Of a stretch of 7,833 bases of DNA, positions 1-6,364 are shown piece after piece. Made by a program: the position numbers and the translations under genes. The stretch's first letter is position 1. Each line of letters starts with the position of its first letter. The stretch is taken from assembly GCA_029939015.1 (NCBI GenBank), contig JAOZTV010000151.1:1-7833 (forward strand). Direction: 5' to 3'. This DNA is from Candidatus Aminicenantota bacterium (GTDB lineage Bacteria; Acidobacteriota; Aminicenantia; UBA2199). The notes under the pieces are model-generated. The model did no database searches. It was not told the origin of the DNA and worked only from the letters and a program-made list of their open reading frames with translations.

Positions 1-1
1 T

Positions 2-214
2 GGTTTATTACTAATATATATATCTTTTATTGAATTATATAATAATATAAAAAAAGAATACCCTGTCTTCTTTACAGATGATTTTGATACTGCTATAGAC
101 AAAAAAAACATAGAAAAAATTCTGAATAACTATCCAAATTTACAGGTAATTTCTACATCTGTTAACAAAAATGATAATTTTGATAATTATATTAATTTAG
201 ATTATATAAAATAA
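2..214 (+). CDS. recF: Probable RecF C-terminal end (partial, 5' end outside window)
   Basis: An open frame enters from the left edge and stops at TAA 212-214, giving 70 visible residues. RecF is an SMC/ABC-like ATPase that loads RecA at gaps during recombinational repair. The tail matches the RecF C-terminal pattern: a leader helix (residues about 1-18), the Walker B/D-loop region 'PVFFTDDFDTAIDKKN' (compare the LLDD-x-x-SELD motif of RecF), then 'LQVISTSV', corresponding to the QVF(I/V)T(S/T) strand after the D-loop. The protein ends soon after, as RecF does. The ATP-binding N-terminus lies outside the window, so assignment rests on this short motif. Other SMC-type ATPases share the D-loop, but the short tail after 'ISTS' fits RecF best. 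The last 23 bases overlap the 3' end of the CHAT gene on the opposite strand. The TDDFD variant of the usual LDD is slightly unusual. Confidence 0.68.
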   Translation, partial: GLLLIYISFIELYNNIKKEYPVFFTDDFDTAIDKKNIEKILNNYPNLQVISTSVNKNDNFDNYINLDYIK

Positions 215-2798
215 AATTTGACCATAAAAAGGGATGGGAGTACGACATTTTTAATTTGGGATTAATTTTTTCAATTTTGTGGATAAATTCTATTTTAGAT
301 AATCTTAATGCATTGGAAATTGACTGTTTAGAATATGTATTTTGTGTTAAATATTTATAAAATATTGGTAGGAGTGTCGAATTGTATTGGTCAACAGGCC
401 ATAAACTAACAATGATAGACTCAGTTCCTGCATTCTTAAAGGCATTAATAATCCCTGTCAACCCATTTAATCCAATTAGATTTTTATCCGAACTTTCACA
501 GGCACTTAATACAACAAGTTTATTATTTAACTCAGAATTATAAATATCATAAGCATAACAGAATTGAGACTTATTATTTTTGTTTTTTGAAAATAATAAA
601 GAGGAAAAATTTGGATATTCCTTGTTTTTTAAATAATGAGTAGCTATATGAATAATATCTGATTGTTTTGCATACTTTCTAAAATTTAATAAATTAAAAT
701 TGTTTTTTGTAAAAGAAAGCATATTAGTATAATTTTTTGATATTAGATTTAATTCATGAAGAGTTGATTGTAATGGCTTAAATAATAGTTGCATTTTATT
801 TGTTATAATTGGGTTGCCAAAAAAAGTAAATCTATATTTTTTTTTTTTATAATTTTTTTTTTTTGAATTTAAAAATTTAAAAATTGAAAAATAATATGAA
901 ATAGAATATTTTTCAATGAGATAAGAATATTTTCTATATTTTAAAAATAGAATATTCTTATTTATATTAAATTTTTTTTTTGCTGTTATTAATGTCTCAA
1001 AAGGAAGTGTAAACAATATGTCATCTGGTATTATAAAAATATTTTTTATGTTTTTATTTATAGTTAAAACATCTTTGAGTAATATATTGTATAATTTAAT
1101 TGCGGCATTAGTATTAAAATGAACTCTAAGATAATCAACATTACCATTGGTAAAATCATCTAAAGGATTAGTTAATGAATTAATTAAGTATATTAAATTT
1201 TTCATAACATTTTTTTTAACAATATAATTAATATTATTATTGTTGATATATACGATGTATAAGTCATTTTTTAATATTATATATTTAATTAATAGTTGGT
1301 TGTTTTTTAGATTTTTTGAAATTCTTTTTATATTAAAATTTATAAATTTATGTTTTCTAAAACCTTTTGATAAATCTATATTTAATTTTTTTATTTCTTT
1401 TGATATTTTATTTTTATTATCACTATTTAAAACTAATTTTTTTAATTTACTTATTGAAGAAATTTTATTATTAATAAGTTTTTTTTTGTTTCTAAAAGTA
1501 TAGTTTTTTAATTCGTTTAAATAAACAATTTTTTTAATATTTTTTTTATTGTTTAATGAAACTATAAATATACTTATTTTTTTGTAAATATTTTTAATAT
1601 CATCCATAAATAAGCTTTTAACGATGGTATTATTGAAAATTTTATCTATACTGTTTAAAGTTTTATCAAAATATTTTTCAGCTTTTATTTTATTATTTTG
1701 TTTTTGATTATAAAGAGCCTTTAAATAATAATAATAATAATAATATCTATAATATGGTGCATAAATATCGTCAATTTTAAGAATATATGTATTAGCTTCA
1801 TCCAAATTATTATCAATAATTAATAGCTCTGTATAGAAACTAATAATAGGCAGTAGGTTTTTATAAGAATTTCTATTGAATTCTGATGTAATTAAATTTT
1901 TTATAATATTTTTTGCTTTTTTTTTTTGTGATAGTTTAAGCAAAATTTTTGCCATTAAAAATTGAATATTTTTTTTATTTATGAAATTATTTTTATCAAC
2001 GTGTTTCATAGCTTTATAAATATATTTTAATGCTTTGTCATATTTTTTTCTATTAAAATAATCATTACTATAAAATAGATATATTTCACTTAAGAGACTA
2101 TTATCTTTATTTGTTTGTGATATTTTTAGGGCAGTATTTAAAAAATTTTCTGTTAAATTCTTTTTATCAATTATATAGAAAATTTTTGCGATTTCTATAT
2201 ATAATCTTCCAAGTAGAAAATCATTAGACTTTTTGGAATATTCAATTGATTTTGCAAAAGATTCTATAGCATTAAAATAATCAATCTCTTTTTTATAAAA
2301 TTTTCCTATATTGTAATAGTTTTTTATAAGCCCAATAGAATCATTTAATTTAATTTGTACATTAAGAAGCTTTTTTAAGTAAAATAATTCATTATTATTT
2401 GTCTTTTCATTAGCTTGGTAATATTTAATTAAATTTGATAATGAAAAAGACATATCTTTATTATTATTTGAATATAATAATGATTTGTTAAGATAAATTT
2501 TTTTTTTATTATTCGCTTTATATTCGGACATCTTAAAAAAAATAAATGGCAATAATGATTTAAATTTATTATATTTTGTTAGAGAACTAAAATAATTGAA
2601 TGTTTCTACTGTATTATTCTTCTTAATTGAATAATAATAAATACTATTTATTAATTCTTTAGATTGTTTAATACTCTTAACTGGTTCATTTAATAAAATT
2701 TGCTTTAATTTTTCCTGAGACCGGATTGGTTTATTATAAGAGGAAAATATGTTTAAGGTAATATTGATTATAATAAACAAAAAAACATAATATTTCAT
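192..2798 (-). CDS. TPR-CHAT cysteine protease with N-terminal export/anchor segment
   Basis: This 868-residue protein is predicted to be a caspase-like (clan CD, CHAT family) peptidase fused to a TPR array. Residues 1-19 are MKYY followed by a hydrophobic run (VFLFIIINITLNIF), consistent with a signal peptide or membrane anchor; there is no lipobox Cys and no clear A-x-A site. TPR-like helical repeats run from about 35 to 390, clearest at 156-193, 195-232, 235-271, 273-309 and 357-386. A Lys-rich linker precedes the CHAT domain (about 500-868). The catalytic dyad is intact: H721 in 'DIIHIATH' and C767 in 'VVLSACES', followed by 'GLTGIINAF', 'SIIVSLWPVD' and the closing 'HPFLWSNFILY' typical of the family. 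The ATG has a good upstream Shine-Dalgarno (AGGAAAGA). Codon third positions are almost all A/T, and the protein is very rich in Lys, Asn, Ile and Tyr. It is divergent from the kinase operon. The substrate is unknown; domain identity is firm, export likely but unproven. Confidence 0.9.
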   Translation of the reverse strand: MKYYVFLFIIINITLNIFSSYNKPIRSQEKLKQILLNEPVKSIKQSKELINSIYYYSIKKNNTVETFNYFSSLTKYNKFKSLLPFIFFKMSEYKANNKKKIYLNKSLLYSNNNKDMSFSLSNLIKYYQANEKTNNNELFYLKKLLNVQIKLNDSIGLIKNYYNIGKFYKKEIDYFNAIESFAKSIEYSKKSNDFLLGRLYIEIAKIFYIIDKKNLTENFLNTALKISQTNKDNSLLSEIYLFYSNDYFNRKKYDKALKYIYKAMKHVDKNNFINKKNIQFLMAKILLKLSQKKKAKNIIKNLITSEFNRNSYKNLLPIISFYTELLIIDNNLDEANTYILKIDDIYAPYYRYYYYYYYLKALYNQKQNNKIKAEKYFDKTLNSIDKIFNNTIVKSLFMDDIKNIYKKISIFIVSLNNKKNIKKIVYLNELKNYTFRNKKKLINNKISSISKLKKLVLNSDNKNKISKEIKKLNIDLSKGFRKHKFINFNIKRISKNLKNNQLLIKYIILKNDLYIVYINNNNINYIVKKNVMKNLIYLINSLTNPLDDFTNGNVDYLRVHFNTNAAIKLYNILLKDVLTINKNIKNIFIIPDDILFTLPFETLITAKKKFNINKNILFLKYRKYSYLIEKYSISYYFSIFKFLNSKKKNYKKKKYRFTFFGNPIITNKMQLLFKPLQSTLHELNLISKNYTNMLSFTKNNFNLLNFRKYAKQSDIIHIATHYLKNKEYPNFSSLLFSKNKNNKSQFCYAYDIYNSELNNKLVVLSACESSDKNLIGLNGLTGIINAFKNAGTESIIVSLWPVDQYNSTLLPIFYKYLTQNTYSKQSISNALRLSKIEFIHKIEKINPKLKMSYSHPFLWSNFILYNLN
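837..864 (-). repeat. Paired 12-base homopolymer tracts in the CHAT gene
   Basis: Two runs of twelve T on the + strand (837-848 and 853-864) are separated by four bases. On the coding strand they are poly-A and encode Lys at residues 646-648 and 651-654, just before the catalytic half of the CHAT domain. Further long runs in the same gene lie at 972-981, 1917-1927 and 2498-2507. A one-base change in either tract would shift the frame before H721 and C767. Confidence 0.9.
1724..1744 (-). repeat. (AAT)7 trinucleotide microsatellite inside the CHAT gene
   Basis: Seven perfect AAT units on the + strand; the coding strand reads as TAT-type codons and contributes to a run of seven Tyr (residues 352-358) in the last TPR region. 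Unit gain or loss would keep the frame and only change the Tyr run length. Confidence 0.85.
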
Positions 2799-2806
2799 TC
2801 TTTCCT
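2799..2806 (-). promoter_or_regulatory. Shine-Dalgarno of the CHAT gene
   Basis: AGGAAAGA on the minus strand sits directly before the ATG at 2798, with the AGGA core four bases from the start codon. It supports this start, which also places a hydrophobic signal-like segment at the N-terminus. Confidence 0.65.
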
Positions 2807-2843
2807 ATATTAATTCATTTTATTATTTTTTTCAAATGTTTTA

Positions 2844-2872
2844 TTGATTTTTTTTTATTATACATTTATAAT
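2844..2872 (+). promoter_or_regulatory. Sigma70-type promoter of the kinase operon
   Basis: TTGATT (2844-2849), a spacer of exactly 17 bases and a perfect TATAAT (2867-2872). The predicted transcript start is near 2879 (a G), only about six bases before the kinase ATG, giving an almost leaderless mRNA. The lack of a real Shine-Dalgarno before that ATG agrees with this. The -10 elements of the two divergent genes lie within 15 bases of each other, so one bound regulator could affect both. Not experimentally supported. Confidence 0.5.
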
Positions 2873-2884
2873 CTTATTGGTAAA
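2850..2884 (-). promoter_or_regulatory. Possible promoter of the CHAT gene
   Basis: The minus strand carries a perfect TATAAT (+ coordinates 2857-2862) that would start transcription near 2850 and leave a leader of about 50 bases including the Shine-Dalgarno. Only a weak -35 (TTTACC/TTACCA, spacing 15-16) lies upstream. An alternative TTGAAA-17-TAATAT pair sits closer to the gene but would place the transcript start inside the Shine-Dalgarno, so I prefer the distal one. The region is so AT-rich that chance matches are expected. Confidence 0.3.
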
Positions 2885-4645
2885 ATGAGTATTGAAATTG
2901 TAAAATTGTCTTTGTCAAAAAAATATGAGTTTATAAAACTTATAGGAAAGGGTGGGTTTGCAGAAGTTTATCTGGCAAAAGATAAACTTCTTGAAAGAAA
3001 AGTTGCAATAAAAATTCTTCTGTCACAACATACAGGCGATACCGAAGTAGTAGAAAGGTTTATTAGAGAGGCAAAGCTCTATGCAAGTTTTGACCATAAA
3101 AACCTTATACCAATATATGAGACTGGAAAAGTTGATGAAAATGCATTTTTAGTAATGAAATATGTTAATGGTTTTAGTTTAAAAGATATTATTGAGAAAG
3201 AAGGGGCCTTAAAAACAGATTTAACTATGAAAGTTGTAAAAGGAATGGCTTCGGCATTGAAATATATTCACAATAAGGGCATTATTCACAGGGATATAAA
3301 ACCAGCAAACATTTTGATAGACAAGGAAACTAATAGAATATATCTTGCAGACTTCGGTATTGCAAGACCAATATCCAGTAAGACGTTAACACAAACAGGA
3401 ATGTTAATAGGTACACCATATTATATATCACCTGAACAAATTAAAAAAGGTGTAGCAGATAAAAGGTCTGATATATACGCTCTAGGGACAACTCTTTATG
3501 AAATAATATCAGGCTCTCCAATTTTTAAATGTGAAACTCCAATTGAAGTACTATATAAACATGTCAATGAAGCACCAAAACCTATTGCAAGTATTAGTCC
3601 TGATATCACTATGGAAATGAAACATATAGTTGAAAAATGTTTAGAAAAGGATCCGAAAGATAGATTTCAAAATGCCAATGAAATTTTGGACCTTATTGCA
3701 ACGGGCGAAACAAAAAAAATAAAAAATAATTATTTAAAAGAAAAAAACAAATCTAATAAAATAATGTTTTCTATTATAAGTATAATTATTATAATGGCAG
3801 GTGTGGTATTTGCATTATATCAATATACTGATATTTTAGATTTTCTAAAACAAAATAAAAAAAATAATGAAAAGAAAATAATTAGTAAAAAAGAAAAAAA
3901 AGAGGTAACTAAGAAAGAAAAATTAGAAATTAAAGCAAAAGAAATTGAAAATAATAACAATACTGAAGTTCCCGAAACAAAGGTAGTTAAAAATAAAAAA
4001 AAAGATTCATTTATAAAGAAAGAAAATAAAAAAGTCCTGGAAATAACCGAGAATGACAAAAAATATAATGAATATTTTAATCTTTCAAACGATTATTATC
4101 AAAAAGGTAAATTCATATTAGCTGCTAATTATTTGAAAAAAGCGGAAAAACACAAAAAAACTTTTGAATGGTATAAATTAGATGATAAAATAAAAATTGA
4201 AAAAATAAAAATAAATAAAGAAAAAGAAAAAGAAGAAAAGAAAAAGAAAAAAATAATAAAAAAACAAATTAAAAAAGTCAGTCTTTTTAAATTAAAACCA
4301 GAAATAAATAAGGCATACTTAACAAAAGTTAAAAACATAAGGATTATTGTCAACAAAAATAAAGATTTTTTTATGAATAGTGTAGAAATAAGTGGTCAAT
4401 TGATAGTAAAACTTAGAATTAATGAGTATGGCAAAGTATCAGTTCAACAAATAAATCAGGATAATCTTACAATAAAGCCTCAATTATCAAAAAAGAAATT
4501 ATTAAGGGGAATATGGTTAAAACTTAAAAGTATTAATTTTATCTCACCAATAGATAAAAAAGGTAATAAAGTTATTTTAGAAAACTGGAGAGTAACATTC
4601 AGGGTATCTAAATATAAAAATAAAATTATTTTAAGGAAGGTGTAA
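2885..4645 (+). CDS. Transmembrane Ser/Thr protein kinase (PknB-type) with TonB-C-like C-terminal domain
   Basis: A 586-residue Hanks-type kinase that should phosphorylate Ser/Thr on cytoplasmic targets. Kinase motifs are complete: Gly loop GKGGFAEV (21-28), VAIK Lys43, candidate alpha-C Glu62, catalytic loop HRDIKPAN (135-142, D137), DFG (156-158), and a Thr-rich activation loop (T167, T169, T171) leading to GTPYYISPE (184 = Glu of the APE position). The kinase domain ends near 272. A single membrane helix lies at about 293-312. Outside it comes a long Lys/Glu-rich low-complexity stretch (about 324-392 and 432-465), interrupted by a TPR-like helix pair (393-426). The C-terminal part (about 498-575, 'SGQLIVKLRINEYGKVSV' to 'NWRVTFRV') has the pattern of TonB-C/AgmX-PglI C-terminal domains: strand, ED/EYGxV, helix, then 'W.vtF.V'. 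The ATG is chosen because it precedes the Gly loop by a normal distance; it lacks a clear Shine-Dalgarno. First gene of a two-gene operon. Kinase call firm, C-terminal domain tentative. Confidence 0.93.
   Translation: MSIEIVKLSLSKKYEFIKLIGKGGFAEVYLAKDKLLERKVAIKILLSQHTGDTEVVERFIREAKLYASFDHKNLIPIYETGKVDENAFLVMKYVNGFSLKDIIEKEGALKTDLTMKVVKGMASALKYIHNKGIIHRDIKPANILIDKETNRIYLADFGIARPISSKTLTQTGMLIGTPYYISPEQIKKGVADKRSDIYALGTTLYEIISGSPIFKCETPIEVLYKHVNEAPKPIASISPDITMEMKHIVEKCLEKDPKDRFQNANEILDLIATGETKKIKNNYLKEKNKSNKIMFSIISIIIIMAGVVFALYQYTDILDFLKQNKKNNEKKIISKKEKKEVTKKEKLEIKAKEIENNNNTEVPETKVVKNKKKDSFIKKENKKVLEITENDKKYNEYFNLSNDYYQKGKFILAANYLKKAEKHKKTFEWYKLDDKIKIEKIKINKEKEKEEKKKKKIIKKQIKKVSLFKLKPEINKAYLTKVKNIRIIVNKNKDFFMNSVEISGQLIVKLRINEYGKVSVQQINQDNLTIKPQLSKKKLLRGIWLKLKSINFISPIDKKGNKVILENWRVTFRVSKYKNKIILRKV
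4633..4642 (+). promoter_or_regulatory. Shine-Dalgarno of the second operon gene
   Basis: AAGGAAGGTG lies inside the last codons of the kinase gene and ends four bases before the ATG at 4647. This is the strongest ribosome binding site in the window, and it contrasts with the kinase gene, which has almost none. Confidence 0.75.
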
Positions 4646-4646
4646 A

Positions 4647-5594
4647 ATGTTTAGTAAATTTCTATTAAAAAAAGTAGGTATATTTATTTTAATTTCTTTT
4701 GTTTTTTTAATTGGGACATCAGAATATTCTTTTGCCAACGAGGAAGATATATTGCTTAAGGCAAGGAAATACTATCAACAGGGAAATTATGATGCATCTG
4801 TAAAGGTACTTCAAAAATTTATTGAAAATTTAAGGGCAATTGTTGAACAAAAAAAAAATGTTGCAGAAGCATTTTATCTTCTTGCAAAAGTGTATTATAC
4901 TGTTGGTGAAGATGCAGAGGTTAATAAAAACTTGAAAAAAGTTTATGAAACATTTCCTTCTTTTTCTAAGGAAGAAAATGATTTAGAATTTAAAAAAATT
5001 ATTATTCAAGTTAGAAAAGAAATGGGATTAAAAGATGCAGTCCAAAAACCGGTAAAAAAGATTGAACAACAGAAACCAATAAAAAAAGTAATTGTAAAAG
5101 AGGGGAAAAAAAAGAAAAAATTTCCGATCTTGCTTGTTGCTGGTGGAATAATTATCATTGCTGCAGTAGCAATATTATTATTAAAAAAAAAAGCAGAAGA
5201 AGTTTATGATATAAGTGGACGTTGGAATGTAAACGAAAGAATTCCTGCTGATGGAATTATCTTTGATGAACCAATAAACGATAACCTCTGGTTTAGTTTT
5301 ACAGGCCAACTTGACAAAGGTACTTTTGTAGATGAATATGGTGATGTTGGTGTATACACTGTTCAGGATAAGGACGTCACAATAAGATATACAAACTTTG
5401 ATCCCAGAATTACAATTAGATTAGTAGGGTCTTTCAGTACAGTAAATAATATGAGGGGTGATATTATTGTCTCCGTTGATGATGTTACGGCAAACGGAAC
5501 ATGGAGTGGCAATAAGACAAACCCAACTAGTAAATCAAAAAACTCAACTAACCAGCACAGTCGTCTTGTTGAAAAATTATTAAATATAAGATAA
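4647..5594 (+). CDS. Membrane TPR protein with C-terminal beta-rich domain, kinase partner
   Basis: A 315-residue protein of unknown function. Residues 1-30 form a signal peptide (KK, a hydrophobic run, then 'SFA' before NEED, a plausible signal peptidase I site). Residues 33-125 form TPR-like helices ('ARKYYQQGNYDASVKVLQKF', then 'AEAFYLLAKVYYTVGEDAE'). A basic linker (134-158) leads to a second membrane helix (about 159-179, with GG and flanked by KKKK and KKK). The C-terminal part (about 187-290) is beta-rich, opening with 'DISGRWNV' and closing with 'NGTWSGNK', a layout like small lipocalin-like or beta-sandwich domains with repeated G-T-W strands; I cannot name the family. If the signal peptide is cleaved, the TPRs lie outside and the beta domain inside. 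The ATG is one base after the kinase stop, with an excellent ribosome binding site, so the two are very likely co-expressed. It may be a sensor, scaffold or substrate of the kinase (inference). Confidence 0.85.
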   Translation: MFSKFLLKKVGIFILISFVFLIGTSEYSFANEEDILLKARKYYQQGNYDASVKVLQKFIENLRAIVEQKKNVAEAFYLLAKVYYTVGEDAEVNKNLKKVYETFPSFSKEENDLEFKKIIIQVRKEMGLKDAVQKPVKKIEQQKPIKKVIVKEGKKKKKFPILLVAGGIIIIAAVAILLLKKKAEEVYDISGRWNVNERIPADGIIFDEPINDNLWFSFTGQLDKGTFVDEYGDVGVYTVQDKDVTIRYTNFDPRITIRLVGSFSTVNNMRGDIIVSVDDVTANGTWSGNKTNPTSKSKNSTNQHSRLVEKLLNIR

Positions 5595-5597
5595 GAT
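5569..5597 (+). promoter_or_regulatory. Possible promoter of the nucleotidyltransferase gene
   Basis: TTGAAA (5569-5574), 17-base spacer, TAAGAT (5592-5597) at the 3' end of the TPR gene. It would start transcription near 5604, inside the hairpin, giving an mRNA with a 5' GGGCAGAATCTGCCC stem and a short leader. The -10 is a 4 of 6 match, so this is weak. Confidence 0.25.
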
Positions 5598-5601
5598 ATT
5601 T

Positions 5602-5623
5602 ATGGGCAGAATCTGCCCATTTT
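5602..5623 (+). terminator. Rho-independent-type terminator after the kinase operon
   Basis: A perfect inverted repeat ATGGGCAGA (5602-5610) and TCTGCCCAT (5612-5620) around a single base, folding as a 7-bp GC-rich stem with a 5-base loop, followed by TTTT and an AT-rich stretch. It starts 8 bases after the TPR gene stop. The T run is short, so termination may be partial. It also lies only 9 bases before the next gene's start codon, so it could act as a leader hairpin of that gene. Confidence 0.6.
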
Positions 5624-5629
5624 AATTAA

Positions 5630-6364
5630 TTGCTGAATACTACAATTATTTTACCAAGTGCAGGACTAGGTAGCAGATTAGATTTAGGCTATTCTAAAGA
5701 ATTATTTGAAATCCAAAAAGGTATAAGACTTATTGATTTTTCAATTTATCATATTAAAAAAACCAATTTTAAAAAACATAAAATAACAGTATGCGTAGTT
5801 ATTACACCACAAAAAGAAGAAGTTTATGAATATGTAAAAAATAAACTCCCGGATTATGATGTTAGAAAATCATATTTTAATAATAAGTATAAAGAGTGGC
5901 CGGGTTCTATTTATTCAGCAAGAGAGAATTACTCCGATTTTAATATAGTACTGCTTCCAGATACATATATTCAAATAAAAAGGAAATCTCTTATAGACAT
6001 TATTACAAATAAATTGGATAGCTATGAAACTGTATTTGGGTATATAAAAACAAAGAATAAAAAGGATTTAATTAACTTAGGGGCTATGAATGTTAAAAAA
6101 GGTAAAATAACACTTTTTAAAGATAAACCCAAACAAGATTATCAATTTTATAATAGTTATTGGGGTTGTTTTGGTTTTAGAAAGTCTATTGGTAGAGGTT
6201 TATATAAATTTTTAAATAAATCAGTATTAGATATAAATCCGGATATTGTACCACCTTTTAGTATGGGAGGTTTTCCTCTTGAGTCATTTTATGACCTTGG
6301 AACACGGGACGGTATTAAAAACTTTCTATCTTCTAAAAGCAATGGTAGCAGCTATATATCCTGA
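5630..6364 (+). CDS. Sugar-phosphate nucleotidyltransferase-like protein
   Basis: A 244-residue GT-A-fold nucleotidyltransferase of the RfbA/GlmU/NTP_transferase superfamily, expected to join an NTP to a sugar (or related) phosphate, releasing pyrophosphate, in surface polysaccharide or lipid precursor synthesis. Visible motifs are the nucleotide-binding loop LPSAGLGSRL (8-17) with K23 in SKEL, 'WPGSIYSA' (90-97), metal-binding D111 in 'LLPDTY', 'GAMNV' with 'FKDKPKQ' (151-169, equivalent of the EKP segment), 'GCFGF' (179-183), and 'FYDLGTRDGIKNF' (220-232, equivalent of WxDxGT with the second metal Asp). Length fits short pyrophosphorylases. A stop codon at 5627-5629 lies in frame just before TTG 5630, so the start can only be TTG 5630 or CTG 5633; no Shine-Dalgarno is visible. 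The 3' end overlaps the convergent membrane gene by 39 bases. Sugar and base specificity cannot be read from the sequence. Confidence 0.82.
   Translation: MLNTTIILPSAGLGSRLDLGYSKELFEIQKGIRLIDFSIYHIKKTNFKKHKITVCVVITPQKEEVYEYVKNKLPDYDVRKSYFNNKYKEWPGSIYSARENYSDFNIVLLPDTYIQIKRKSLIDIITNKLDSYETVFGYIKTKNKKDLINLGAMNVKKGKITLFKDKPKQDYQFYNSYWGCFGFRKSIGRGLYKFLNKSVLDINPDIVPPFSMGGFPLESFYDLGTRDGIKNFLSSKSNGSSYIS

Noticed and set aside
1240..1503. + strand open frame of 87 codons inside the CHAT gene
   Set aside because: It is antisense to the well-supported CHAT gene, its Phe/Leu/Ile-rich translation is what Lys/Asn-rich coding DNA gives on the other strand, and no ribosome binding site is seen.
192..2798. 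CHAT gene as part of a type III CRISPR or gasdermin defence locus
   Set aside because: No cas genes, repeats or gasdermin-like small gene are present, and the hydrophobic N-terminus argues against a cytoplasmic effector.
2799..2840. TTGAAA-17-TAATAT as the CHAT promoter
   Set aside because: The spacing is ideal, but transcription would begin at or within the Shine-Dalgarno next to the ATG, making that site useless; the distal TATAAT is more consistent.
3820..4356. - strand open frames at 3820-4059 and 4129-4356
   Set aside because: They mirror the Lys/Glu-rich arm of the kinase; Phe/Ser-rich translations without motifs are expected shadows.
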